Assembly (NCBI GenBank): GCA_026261815.1
Contig: JAMPIT010000856.1
Span: 9,904,001 to 9,968,000 of the forward strand
From: Monarcha castaneiventris obscurior
Taxonomy: Eukaryota > Chordata > Aves > Passeriformes > Monarchidae
DNA: 64,000 nt
Direction of reading: 5' to 3'
The notes under the pieces are model-generated. The model worked only from the letters and a program-made list of their open reading frames with translations, ran no database searches and was not told the origin of the DNA. Shown piece after piece: positions 14,601-25,364 of this stretch. How positions within the stretch are numbered: the first letter of the stretch is position 1; each line of letters opens with the position of its first letter. The position numbers were made by a program, and so were the translations under genes.

Positions 14601-17600
14601 GGAGCAACCTGAGATAGTGGAAGGTGTCCCTGCCCATGGGAGGGGCTGGAACTGGATGATTTTTAAGGTCCCTTCCAACCCAAAACATTCTACTGAATGT
14701 TACCTCATACTCTGTGCTCAGCTTTCATGGACTTAACACCCAGAAAACTTAAAATATCCAAGAGTTTAAGTCAACAGAAGCATCCCAGAACCGTTTGAGG
14801 ACAAGACTTGAATCAGCAGCCCAAAATTCCAGTTCCAGCTGCTTTATCAGGTTATTGTGAGATGTTGAACAAGGCACTTTATCCAACCTGCACTTTTTCT
14901 CTCAAGGACTACCCAGAAGATGCAGTCCTGCACAGTGCAGCCGACCTCTCAGGATATTTTTCAGTGTCTCGTGTAACAGGAATCATTTTCACTGAGTCTC
15001 CTGGGGTGATACCAGGCCAGATACTGTAAGTGCCTGACATACTGCAGAGGTCAGGTACATAAACTCCACGGCAGAAAATGGAATCCAAGCCACTTATTAA
15101 CCAGTACAACCAGACCATGACTCAAATAGGAAGATGTAGCTGCAACACAATTTAACCTGACCACAGGTGCCTAATTTGAACCTCACAATTACTTCTCTCC
15201 ATTGACTGTGTACAGAAGCAGGCTGTCATCCCAGGTAATAGGTGATATGAATCACACCCCATTTCCAAACTTAAGATGCCACAGGGTCAGGTCACTTAGG
15301 GAATGGAGTCTGAGGACAACTCTGTCATGGGATCCCACTCTAAATGCTGACATCACAGCAACTGGTACCACCTGCTCACACAGGGTTTACAAGAAAGCAT
15401 GCATAGCATTCATAGTTGACTTATTAGCACCTCAAAAAAGGGAAGTCTGTGAACGGCTGGCAGAACAGGGGATACCACTTCTCCCTCAGGCCTCCCTCCA
15501 TTTCATCTCAGATCCCACTCAATGGTGATCAGTGTTGAAAAGTTATGGGAACCTGAGTTATTCACCCTTTTGGATGAGCAAGCCTGCAGCTATCACGTTA
15601 AAGAATAATTTTCTATCAGAAAATATCAGGATAGAAAAATACATAATGAAGTCTTTGTTTTCTTATTTGATAAAAGCATATCAGTGCCTTGATGCCCCAA
15701 CAGCCAGTAAAAAGACCCAAAAGACACTCTTTCACATGAGGAAATTCTTATTTTTATGCCCAGCTGCTATGTAACCTGGCTAATGGATTCGAAATTAGAA
15801 AAGCAGAGTTCTCACAGCTACTACTGAATTTCACACTATACCAGCTAAATTTAAATACAGAACTGATTTATAATTGTACCCTGCCCTCAATCACAGCTTT
15901 GTATTTGTGTGATATTTACACTTAAGTTTCCTTTTACACCAATTTCAAACCACCTGTGAAAAAATGAAACATTTCTTAATCTTCCCACATTAAGCCAACT
16001 GAGGGGATTAAAAGAGAGAGGGGAAAAAAAAAAGATACTCACTGCATTCATAGATCTGCTCTAATTTGTCCACAGAAGAAAGAGAGAAGAATTTGTAGCC
16101 TGATTTACTGCCAACTGCAAGGGATCTGCAAAAGAAACAAGCCAGTCAGGAACATGAACTACATCAGCTGTGATTACCCTTGGACAGATTCTTATCCCTT
16201 TCTAAACCTCCAGCTGGGTTAGCTCAGTAAGCAAAGTGATGAAAAGTTTGTCCAAAAAAGCTACAACAGACACAGACAGCTTCCTCAATTCTGCTTAGAC
16301 CAAACAGCTTCAGAATTACAGAATTTGGATGAGGAATTCTGCTTCACATTTACGAAATGACAGTTCACAGCCTAAAGTGAACCTACTGCCCAATTCTCAC
16401 CGGTGATTTCTTCACACAGGCTAAAAGCTTTAGCGTGGAGTAAAGATGATGACTTGAATAATGTAATGCAAACCAATTACATCATTGCCTCATCATTAGA
16501 GGTGACCTCCAAGACCTTTTAAACTGGGCCGTCTGGGGATTTTTGTTCTTTACAGTGTAACCGTCCCCGAGCATCCCAAAAGAGTTTTCATATTAAAAAA
16601 AAAAGTAATTAAAGACTGCCAACTCTAATTTTCTCTGGCTTTAGGTGATGATGTTCCAGCACTTCCATTGTTAGGTCTCAGTCTTGCAAATACTCATACT
16701 GAATCTTTGATCAGAGGCACCCTCTAAAAAGTGCCAGTCACTGATGTTAAACAGATTTAACAATAGCAGCACATTAAAAAACTGACTAAAATCCCTTCTT
16801 TCCTCCATTACTCAATTTTCACACTTAGCTCACAGACCATTTAATTGCTTTTCCAGCCAGAGTCAAAGGCAGGTCTTAAATTTTAAGCTAGAAAAACCTT
16901 TAGCCTGTCTTGCAGGTCTTTACACATCGAGGCAGCAGACAATGGCTCATTCTTGTTTCCCCTCCCCACGTGGAGGACGATTTTATGCCACAGATAAAGA
17001 AAATTAACAGTCAATACAGTTGTACAGAAGTGCATTAGTATGTTTATAGCTCATGTATTTCTTACTGCCAAAAGACATGAAGGAAAAACTAATTACATTC
17101 CAATAAAATACATTTTGATACACTACATTGTGGCAAGTCATTCAACGCAGAGCTCCAATCCAACCCTGCCAGTCAGCCTGCCAAAATGCCTTCCTGAACT
17201 CAGCCAGATGATTCTCTACAATTCAGAGGCACTAACAACTAATCCTGCATTTGGAATACAATGAAGATTCCTAGATTTCATGTTCTTTCTGTATTTTCCA
17301 CTCGTGGCTCCAAAGTGAGTCTTTTTTAAACTTCAGCATACTCAGAAGATTAAAAACTGCTCCTCAAATAGCTCACCCTGTGAAATTAACATCCCAAGTT
17401 ACAAAATCAACTTCTGTAGGATGGTATGACCTTCTCTTCTAGAAGAAAATACAACTGGCACAATCTGGTTAGGAAATTATATTTGAGAAGGTTTAAACCT
17501 TCAAATTAAAATATGCACCATGCAGACAAGAGATTCAATTCCACAGATTCAATAACCAAGATATTAAAAAAGCATATTAGGCTTAAAGATAGAGAAGCAA

Positions 17601-20600
17601 TCATAAAACAAAATTTTGTTGCTGCTCCTCTAAGTCACCCTAGAAATACTGAATTTAATTTTCCTTCAGACAAAATCAGTATGTTCAGCAGTCTCTATCT
17701 GATTAATCATCCAAGACATTTCAGTGGTTTTGCTCAACTACTTTTGTACAACTCAATGAAAACTCACATTCTGTGCAAAAAACCCCCGAAATTCTAATCT
17801 GGCAAAACAAAGGAATGAGTCAGCTTTTCTTATATCATCTACTGCTTTCCTCAAAAGAAAGTTTAACAAAGAATGACATTTTAACTGTCACTTTGCAAAG
17901 GTAAACAAGCAGTCCACAGAGTTAAAAATAAATGGAATCACAAGACTCCTTGCAATATAAACGATCCACAAAAGACACAGGATGATTTCCTCATGGAGAA
18001 CTCCACACAGCAGCTATCTGTATTACTAGGCAGAACTGACCCCTGAATTGTACTTACAGCTTTAAATACAGAACACTGCTGAATCACTGTTTTACTGACA
18101 GGATCACTGAAAGCAGTAAGGAAGCCCATTTTTCTTGTTCTGTGACTACATCTCATTCAAATGAGCTTAAGACAATGGCAAAAAAAGAACTGTGTACATG
18201 ATAAAAATCATTAGACTGAGTAGAACGCAAAATGCAGAAGCATAGAATGGACTTTTCCATCTATGACAATTGCTTTTTGTTATTTATTTCAGGATCGAGG
18301 TGATGAAGTCACAAATTATTTGTTTACACAGGGAAGTTCAAGTCAAGATAATTAAACCCATTTCAATGTACAAGTGTAACTGCAAAATAACCCCTTTTCC
18401 TTCTAGAACAGCAGTCTTGCCTTTGGAGGGCTTGCTTTGTTGGTTTGGTTTTTTTAAATGTACTCTCAAATTACTTCTTATGAAACTACTGGAAAAAGGC
18501 TTTTTATATGTAATAAGAACCCACTAGGCTGAATTATACCAGCACAATCACAGTGATTTAAATCTCCCATCTTCCCCTGCACTGATATTACACTTAAGCC
18601 CTTAAGAAAACCCACAGCCATCTAAATGGCCAAATCCACAAAACAAGGACTTAGCCAAAATTACTTCACCTCCAAAAAAATGTGCAAGCATATGGGGAAG
18701 AAATATGATCAATAAGCCATTCAGCTCTTGCTCAGATAGAAAGTGGCCAACAAGAAGCTGCTGTCGTTCATCAGAAGCTCCTTTCACAGTGGAGGTGTTA
18801 TGCTTCATAACACCTCATTTTCAGAAGCTGATGAGAGACTGAAATTGAAAATAAAATAAATACTCTCTAAAACTGCCTTTTTTCTTCCAACATTATACCA
18901 TAGGCATGTGGGGTTTTAGCTCTATTATGCAGCCTCTATTACACACTTCAGACTGTAGACTCTGAGCTATTTCATCATGAAGGTTGTCTCCTCAGTACAA
19001 AATTATCAATAGAGCCATGATTCATGGAACTGTGTTTACCCACTTTTTGCAGAGATAATGCTGCAGTCTGATCCAAGACTACATAAATCTTGATAGTATT
19101 TTCAAGAGTGGTTGTCATAAATAATTAAAACTATCCTCATCAAGCAAACAGTGCTGTGAGATTTCACACACTCATTGGAAGATGCTGACACTCGCTCTAA
19201 GTGCACTCACCTAAAGTGGGAAATCAGCTGCTTCAATCTCTCTGGCTCTTTAGAAACAAGTTTTTTCAGCTGGGTTAGAATCCTAAGGTTTTCTTTTGTT
19301 TCTTTAATATACATATAGAAGGAAGAAAACCAGTTTTTCCCTTTCCATATCACAGAGGACCTTAACTATTAATGAGAAATATTCTACATTAATCAGAAAG
19401 CTCCTAACAAGGGCAGCTCTCCCAAAGATTAAATCAATTGCAGCTGCAGCATAAACATGACTCTAAAAGTCATGACTACTTTAAATAACTGGTTAATTAA
19501 GCCTACTTTCATTATTATACAGTCTCATTATACTAATGTTCCATCTCATTTCAAAACCAATGTAAATTTCCACAGACAAAACACTTTGGCTTACGATGAA
19601 GAAAGGGAAAATAATAATAATAATAAAAGAGAAATCAATGAGGACATAAGAATTGCTAAGGAATTACTAAGGAAATGTACCTTGCTTTATTTCCCCCTCC
19701 AAAATATCTGCTGAAACCAAAGCTGTAACATCTCATGGACATGTTTTAATATCAAAGGTCATTATGTGGAAAAGAGATACAGAACTTCATACATTCAGTG
19801 GTTTTGTCAGCAACATTCTGACAACCCACAGGAGATTTTCCCATTATTCTTTTATTAAAAGAAAACCCCCAAACTTAAATCTGCAAAAGGAGACCACACC
19901 TGCTCATCACTTAACCTGCAGGCTGGGACAATGGAAAGTCCATAATCCAAGTAAATATCACTATTCTTGGGCCAAATCCCCATCCAAATGGTCACACACT
20001 GAGGAACAGATCCTCTGGCCAGCCCCCCTCAGCTGCTGTGCCCTCTGCAACAACAGCAAGAAACACAACATACGGTTGTCTCTCTCAGCTATCCTCCCTG
20101 AGTGTAGGAGCTACGTGACCGCTCGGTCCTTCCTTTTTTTGGTCTGTGTTTAGCTTTAAAGTCTCCTTGGAATAGAGAGCTCTCCTGTCCTCAAGGATCA
20201 CGGGTGAAGGACACCTGAACCTAGGAGAAACAAAGGCAGAGGAGTGAATGCTCAGCACCTAACCCTTGTTCCTCCCACCACAAGCAGTTTACTACAGAGA
20301 TCCAAACATCACAGAATAAGGGAATGAGAATACAACTTCTGGGACACAAAGCATGCTGCTTGTATATAGGGACAGCAGTGTTTGCTCATAATGTAAAATG
20401 AAATTGATTTATTTGGGAAATAAAGGGCAGAATTAAATTGGAAAGAAGAAATATATGGACAGATACATGGCATGTGTAACTCCACACACAAATGAAAGCA
20501 GAGCATGAAGAAGTCCTTTGCCAATAAGGCACACACCAGTGGTTTCCTTAGAAATCCAAACACGAGGTCTCCTCTTCCCTTTCATCAGGAGTCTGTTTTC

Positions 20601-23600
20601 AAAACTGTAGTGACTACTTTGTTTCCAAATGCTCTCACACAATTACTTATTTAAAAAAAAAAAGGTGACTAAAACTTCTCCAGTCTGCCCACTTGCATTA
20701 TTTCACAAGCAGCCTTTTCGGAGGGGTTATTTTTTGTGGGTGGGGGGAAGTGGGTTGTAAATTTGTAAATTGAATCTGAACCCCATTTGTAAGTACTCCC
20801 AAAGAATACCTGTGCAACAGTTTAAAGATTGAAAGCTTTATTTATTATATAGATACATACAAGCTTTGGGATCTTGAAGTTATGCTTTGCTGAAAAAGTC
20901 ACAAACTTCTAAACCATTAGCATTTCCCTTATGAGTTTTAAAGCTTCTATGAGTTTGCGAGGTGTTTAATTTTTCATAAACATATCTGTGCTCAGTTTTA
21001 GCAGTTCTCCCAGAAGTAATACAAACTGCACTCAGGTTTTTCTTCCCAAGCATCCATTGTTACAGATTTACAGCTGTAAAACCTACCTAGCACTGAGGCC
21101 ACCCACAAGCTTCCACTGCCTGGTTTTGCTGGGACACCCGAATTCCGATCGGTTGCACCACTTTGATCTGCAAGCTGGAGCTTCTGCCTCTCAATCAGGG
21201 AATGCCAGTCATGCCAAGTTGTGCAATGATTGATTCACTGGGGAAAAGGGCTACATCCAAAACAAGCACACTAACATCTTCTAAGAATACCCTTCTCTGT
21301 GTCTTTACTTAATGAAAACATTATATCAAAGAGAAGCCACAAACCAACCGCTTCTGCTGCATTATAAGTGAAGCGTTTGCAGGCAGAGTTCCAGTCCCAG
21401 CCAATAACTCCAAACTCTCATGTAAATAAAGCTCAGAGCAATGTGGGATAAACAGGCAAGACAACACTTGCAGTAATGTAGATACTACTCCAAGAGACAA
21501 TGTCACTACACGCGGTGTCCATGAATGAATATTAGCCAAGTCTGGGAAAACCAAGCCACCAAAAGCAGGATAGAGGATATCTGCTTCAGTCGCCAGGGAT
21601 TGCAACAACTGGGAAAAGCAACAGCAACTTTTATGATGACAACATTCTTCTAACTACCAGCAATCCAATTTCCCAAGACTGACAGCCACCATGAAGCTCA
21701 TCTTCCTACAGGAGAGAGTAACTAATTACCAACTCTTCATAAAATCAAGGAAAAGTTAGCTTGATACTTATTTTCAGCAGTAACAAGCCCCATCTTTTCA
21801 TAACACAAGGAACTGGCTCTGCTGTGGAGGGAAGCAAGGCACAGTTAAGCCTGAGTGGAACTGGCACCTCGTTAAGGTGAAGGTAAAAGCTTTAAATGTA
21901 GTAACAACAATGAGCCCATGTCATTTATTTTCCAGTTTTGTCTGTCAGCAATTTTTCTAATTACTGAAGCACCTTAAAGCATGATGTGAGCTCTACTGAC
22001 TGGGCAGACATAAACAAAGCTTGTCTTTCATATACTGCCTGAAAGAATATACATTTGTTTACCTTGCCTGTCTGGAGAAGGGCTCCAGTTACCTGTAAAA
22101 GTTGAAAAGAGGTGAGCTTTCTGAGGCCCAGCATGGGAAAGGGTAAGTCATTCCTAGTAAGTTCTTTTCAGCTCTTCTCACCTGGTAAAGTCATCTCCTA
22201 GATATATAGGATAGTGTACTATAAACCCAGAGAGCTGCCTTCTTGTTTCTCTACTCAAACAAGAAACTAGGAGAGATCATTTGGAATAAAAAGAAAAAAA
22301 AAAATCAAACTTCAGTTTAAAGAACATACACAACCACTAAATTCTACTCAGTTTAGGAACTTGAATGCAACTTGGTTGTTTGGGCCACTTACCACATCAG
22401 ACAAGTGTTTCACTGAGAAGCTGCTCACAGACACACCTGCAAGACTTGTTTTGTACTTACTACTTTTCTTGGAGAGTTTTATTCGAGACACTGTTAGTAA
22501 GAAGAGATATTCCACATCATCAATCACCTCATTCATCTCAAATTAAGTGGCCTTTTAAATTATTCTCAGAATTTTGAGACAAAAATATGAACAGGAGCCT
22601 TTTGAGATTTCTGTCATTTCTACAACAGATACCTGAATTCACAAATACTCAAAAATGACAAAAAAGTAGCCCAAGAATTGTATTTGCAGAGATCTATGGG
22701 CCAGGTCTGCCTCATATAAAATATACATCACCAAAATTCTCATCAGCTAATGCCAGGGTGATTTATATATAAATAATTTTTTAAAAGCATGATTTATTCA
22801 CAATGAATATTAGAATACCAAATTAAAAACAAAACAAAAAAAAAATCCAAACCAGCTACCAAAAAAAGATTTTTTGGTTGTTTACAAAAATGAAATGGAA
22901 AAAGTAGTGCAGTAACACCCACAACTGAGGAAAAAAATCATTAGCCAGGTGTCCCTTTTTCCTCCCTACAAACTCGAAGTTATAAAGGAATCACCTTTAC
23001 TCTCCTACAAGCAAAATTTCAAGGTGTACAAGCCAAAAGCCACCTAGATAAGTTTATGATATATTTGCTTTAGTTCTGTCTTGGTTTTGTTCTCAAGTCA
23101 ACCTGCAACTGTCTTGTTCAAAATAAGTGGGTTTTTTTTAATCACAACTCAGTGATCTTTAGGTACATAAAGCTCTCCACAAAGCTAAGGTGCAACTGAA
23201 AATGCAGAGGTGCCACACTGGAGAGCAGAGTTGAACTTCAAAAATGTATATAATGACCTTCACAACCTGCAGAATAAAGAGGTGACAAATCTCCTAGTTA
23301 TTATGACTTGGGTTTTTTTTCCAGTAATAGGTAAAAAATGAATGGTAGCTGAGTAAAACTTGGGCATGTTTTATATGGACAGAGACAGAGCAAGATCTAT
23401 ATGGCACTCACTGAAAAAATGTGAAAAGCAGTTGCAAAAGTCTCTGGCTTGAGAATCAATATATGGATAATGATTTACTTACAAATACACAGAGCACTAT
23501 TGCTCCCCCCATCATTTACCATAACTTATTTACTGCCAGAGTCTCTTGTCTCAAATCTATCCAGCTCCAGTTGCTCATCTCTTCACCCCCAACAAAACCT

Positions 23601-24831
23601 ACAGAAGCAAACAGAGCCTCTCCTGCTGTGATCTAACTCTGCTCAATCTTGGCAGTCACCAGAAATAACCTTCTCACCTTCACAACTCCCATATGCTACA
23701 GGACGTGCTGAGGACAGGCACAGATCTCCCTCGTGAGGGCAAGATATTGTTGCTTGCAAAAAGAACAAGCTGTTAAAAAAACAAACCCTCCACCACACAC
23801 GTGGGCTACACTCTGTGATGCCAACCTGAGATCATTTCCTCTTACTCACTTCCTAAAACAAATCTCCTTTCTCGAGTTCTTTCGGTTCTTACTCCCCAGT
23901 TTCATCTCTCAGGTATTTAAGACAGTCAAATCCTTCTTTAAATGATATTCAGTGCTCCAATCCCAACTAATAGGGGGTTCCTAAATTAAAAATACTGCTT
24001 TATAATACCCCATAAAAAAACTAATATGCACTAATTGAGCTAAATATGCCGCCATGATTAAGTAATTTGTGAGACGTGCAGCTTGAACCATCTGAAGCCC
24101 AAGTAAGTCCAGTTTCAAGGATCAGAGAAAGGCCTCTTTTCAAAAGCAAAACTAAAAGTAGCATGGGCTCATAAAAATACCTTCAAGCCTAAGCCTGACT
24201 TCTTCAGCACAGCAGGTGACAATAAAATAGCTGTACGAAAAAACAGCTGCGAGGAACTTTTGGATAAAGTCTTTGCACGTCCTGGAAGACCTGGGGATTC
24301 ATGTCAGGCCCTCCTAGGGCTGGACATCAACAAGGAGCAGCAGGAGCCTTTCCTCCCGTCCCTTTCCCCAAGGAACAGCGAGCGATGCTTCCCTAAGCAG
24401 GAGCAGAAGCTCCCCAGGGCAGCGACCCGGGGGACGGACAGGGCAACACGCTGCCCCCCAGCCACACAGCCGCGTGTCCCCGCGGGACGGAGGAGCGGCC
24501 TGGCCCCGCACCAGAGCCGGAGGGCACAGGGGGGCCGCTCCCAGCCCTCCTCCCCTCGGGGGACCCCGGCCCCGCTGCGGCCCCGCGGCCCCGGGAAGGG
24601 GCGGCTCCGGCCATGGGCGCTCCCCGCCGTGGGAAGGGGCGGCATCGGGGAGACCCCACCACGCCCCCCCGTCCGCGGCCAGCCCTGCCCAGGGCCCCCC
24701 AGGCCGCTGTCCCTTCATGCGCCCCCGGCCCGGCCCGCCCCCCTCAGCCCCCCTTACGTGTTGTCCTGGTTGAAGTTGGCGAAGAGCAGATAGCCGCTGC
24801 CGGCGTCGCCGCTCTGACCGGCCAAGTTCAT
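2582..24831 (-). CDS. WIPI2: WIPI2, WD repeat phosphoinositide-interacting protein 2 (whole CDS, 12 exons)
   Basis: PROPPIN-family seven-bladed WD40 propeller that binds PI3P (and PI(3,5)P2) on the phagophore and recruits ATG16L1, bringing the ATG5-ATG12 complex for LC3 lipidation. Joining 12 GT-AG exons gives an intact 436-codon frame with consistent phases. The length equals human WIPI2b (known family fact). Residues known to matter are present in that numbering: R108 and R125 (ATG16L1 contact), the lipid-binding FRRG motif at 223-226, and S395-P396 (reported mTORC1 site). The start ATG at 24831-24829 has G at -3 and sits in a CpG island; the stop is TAA at 2584-2582. The frame is undamaged. 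WIPI1, the nearest paralogue, is excluded by the long C-terminal tail ending in [11 protein letters not shown]2 is transcribed divergently 4.5 kb away. Confidence 0.97.
3507..3637 (-). CDS. WIPI2: WIPI2 coding exon 11 (with internal alternative donor)
   Basis: Acceptor TGGCAG, donor CATG|GTAAGG. Encodes L357-H399, the start of the flexible C-terminal tail, including S395-P396. A second donor, AAAG|GTACAT at 3540/3539, lies 33 bases inside the exon and would drop 11 codons in frame. Confidence 0.94.
4808..4915 (-). CDS. WIPI2: WIPI2 coding exon 10
   Basis: Acceptor TTTCTAG, donor AA|GTAAGT. Encodes I321-H355, the closing blade ([17 protein letters not shown]...). The split codon with exon 11 reads AAG, lysine 356. 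A 15-bp tandem repeat lies 36 bp beyond the acceptor. Confidence 0.96.
4951..5022. repeat. 15-bp tandem repeat, about 4.8 copies
   Basis: Units alternate between TTATTAAATAACAGA and close variants (CTATTAAATAACAGA, TTATTAAATAGCAGA), giving a 30-bp higher-order pattern. It lies 36 bp upstream, on the gene strand, of the WIPI2 exon 10 acceptor. Confidence 0.93.
5046..5101 (+). mobile_element. CR1 LINE 3'-end fragment
   Basis: GGTTGGACTTGATCTTAGAG...TTCCAACC...GATTCTATGAC is the usual avian CR1 3' terminus with its octamer tail. Confidence 0.85.
6004..6168 (-). CDS. WIPI2: WIPI2 coding exon 9
   Basis: Acceptor TTTGTAG, donor AC|GTGAGT. Encodes P266-A319. It begins [13 protein letters not shown] and continues into [17 protein letters not shown], the hydrophobic-loop region of blade 6 that helps PROPPINs insert in membranes. 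Confidence 0.96.
6928..7035 (-). CDS. WIPI2: WIPI2 coding exon 8
   Basis: Acceptor TTTCCCCAG, donor AA|GTAGGT. Encodes C230-E264 ([20 protein letters not shown]...), the blade right after the FRRG motif. The split codon with exon 9 gives K265. Confidence 0.96.
7694..7764 (-). CDS. WIPI2: WIPI2 coding exon 7 (FRRG motif)
   Basis: Acceptor TTTACAG, donor AG|GTAAAG. Encodes G206-K228 plus two bases of R229. It holds the PROPPIN signature FRRG at 223-226, whose two arginines contact the phosphoinositide headgroups (family knowledge). Confidence 0.96.
8549..8641 (-). CDS. WIPI2: WIPI2 coding exon 6
   Basis: Acceptor CTGCAG, donor AAG|GTAAGG; 31 codons, phase 0 at both ends. Encodes R175-K205, with the propeller repeat [20 protein letters not shown]. 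Confidence 0.96.
9070..9167 (-). CDS. WIPI2: WIPI2 coding exon 5
   Basis: Acceptor TTCTAG, donor CTG|GTAAGA. Encodes L143-L174 ([17 protein letters not shown]...). The exon ends in phase 0. Confidence 0.96.
9740..9836 (-). CDS. WIPI2: WIPI2 coding exon 4
   Basis: Acceptor TTCTAG, donor G|GTAAAT. Encodes R110-A141 plus one base of G142. It includes R125 in [12 protein letters not shown], the second basic residue implicated in ATG16L1 binding. Confidence 0.96.
10735..10815 (-). mobile_element. CR1 LINE fragment, antisense
   Basis: Reads ACACTGGGAGGGACCTCAGG and then AGTCCAACCTCCTACTCAAAG, the reverse complement of a CR1 3' region, on the plus strand. Confidence 0.75.
11037..11206 (-). CDS. 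WIPI2: WIPI2 coding exon 3
   Basis: Acceptor CCCCAG, donor CAG|GTGAGT. Encodes D54-Q109 ([20 protein letters not shown]...). It ends with LNRQ, where R108 is the arginine known in WIPI2b to contact ATG16L1. Confidence 0.96.
11293..11340 (-). mobile_element. CR1-like 3' scrap
   Basis: AATCACAGAATCATAGATTC resembles an antisense CR1 octamer tail; the body beyond it is too diverged to recognise. Confidence 0.35.
14460..14703 (+). mobile_element. CR1 LINE 3' fragment
   Basis: About 240 bp with typical CR1 text: GAAATTCTTCCCTGTGAGGG, CCTGGCACAGGTTGCCCA, and the end TTTAAGGTCCCTTCCAACCC. Confidence 0.9.
16043..16125 (-). CDS. WIPI2: WIPI2 coding exon 2
   Basis: Acceptor TTTTGCAG, donor A|GTGAGT. 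Encodes S26-C52, including [15 protein letters not shown]. The exon enters with phase 2, the same phase left by exon 1 and by the alternative exon at 19.2 kb. Confidence 0.95.
16445..16497. other. imperfect hairpin in WIPI2 intron 1-2 region
   Basis: Arms 16457-16467 and 16476-16486 pair over 11 bases with one mismatch around an 8-base loop. A further six pairs (16446-16451 with 16491-16496) lie beyond an internal loop. It is within WIPI2 intron 1, 320 bp upstream of exon 2 on the gene strand. No known RNA family is recognised. Confidence 0.3.
19211..19314 (-). CDS. WIPI2: candidate alternative WIPI2 exon in intron 1
   Basis: An open frame ends at a near-ideal donor (TTTAG|GTGAGT, 19211/19210) and leaves two bases, exactly the phase exon 2 accepts. 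From ATG at 19314-19312 it reads 34 codons (starts [10 protein letters not shown], ends [12 protein letters not shown]), giving ...[12 protein letters not shown] after splicing. It is charged and helix-forming, unlike random intron. The frame stays open upstream to a TAG at 19368-19366. It could be an alternative first exon. It could also be a 72-nt cassette using the AG at 19284/19283 (bases 19211-19282), which would add 24 residues at the same junction where WIPI2a has 18 extra. The acceptor is weak. This is inferred from sequence only. Confidence 0.45.
24758..24831 (-). CDS. WIPI2: WIPI2 coding exon 1
   Basis: Encodes residues 1-24 (begins [17 protein letters not shown]) plus two bases of T25. 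The donor reads AC|GTAAGG. The ATG context is GCCATGA with G at -3. This is the first strand of the propeller, lying inside the CpG island. Confidence 0.93.
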
Positions 24832-25082
24832 GGCGTGGACGGCCCTCGCCACCCCCGTCCGGCGGGGGGAGGACGAGGAAACACCTCCAGAAGGCTGCGC
24901 GCCTCAGCCGCGGCCGCGCCGGCCCCGCCGCATCCCCGCCGGGCCCTTGTTTACGCGGCGGGCGGCGGAGCGGCCCCCGCGCCTGCGCCCGCCCGCCCCT
25001 CCCGGCCGCCGTAGGAACCCCGCGCCTGCGCGAGTGCGGCGGCGGCGAGCGGAACGGGCTCTGAAGCTAAGCCGGGCCCGCC

Positions 25083-25140
25083 GCGGCCGGCGGCGGATGG
25101 GAGACCCGGGCGCGGCCGGCGGCGGATGGGAGACCCGGGG
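25083..25140. repeat. 29-bp tandem duplication in WIPI2 CpG island
   Basis: Two adjacent copies (25083-25111 and 25112-25140) differ only at the last base. Each contains GGCGGATGGGAGACCCGGG. It looks like a recent duplication of promoter-proximal sequence. Confidence 0.9.
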
Positions 25141-25364
25141 CGCGGCCCGTGATGGATGGAGACGCGGCGGTGCCCGGCTCGGACGCGGCCCCGCTGTCCC
25201 CGTTCGTGTCACGGAGCCCACGCGGTCACGGCCCGCGCCCTTCCCCGCCGCCCGTGCCTCTGCAGTTCCGCTTGGTGCCACGGGATGGCCCCGAGGCTCA
25301 GCGGATGAGCGTGCGGGGGCTCCGCGCTTGGGAAAAAGGGAAAGGAAAAAAAAAAGAAGTTGTG

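Larger units (their letters stand above)
11207..16042. other. WIPI2: WIPI2 intron 2
   Basis: A 4.8 kb AT-rich intron. It contains one CR1 3' fragment at about 14.46-14.70 kb and a small CR1-like scrap near 11.3 kb. No other gene, RNA or long repeat was recognised. Confidence 0.8.
16126..24757. other. WIPI2: WIPI2 intron 1
   Basis: An 8.6 kb first intron, strongly AT-rich until about 24.2 kb, where it rises into the CpG island. It holds the candidate alternative exon at 19.2 kb and an imperfect hairpin at 16.45 kb. I see no CR1 copy of useful length and no other gene. Confidence 0.8.
24440..25330 (-). promoter_or_regulatory. WIPI2: WIPI2 CpG-island promoter
   Basis: A dense CpG block surrounds coding exon 1 and runs about 500 bp upstream of it. 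It has no TATA box. Two identical GCGCCTGCGC sites (24979-24988 and 25022-25031) resemble NRF1 motifs. A perfect 29-bp tandem duplication follows at 25083-25140. The transcription start is probably between 24832 and about 25060; the exact site cannot be read. Confidence 0.75.

Noticed and set aside
19211..19247. Short exon using the AG in TTTCTAAAG
   Set aside because: Spliced after WIPI2 exon 1 it would read into a stop within 13 codons, so it was not used as the preferred model of the alternative exon.
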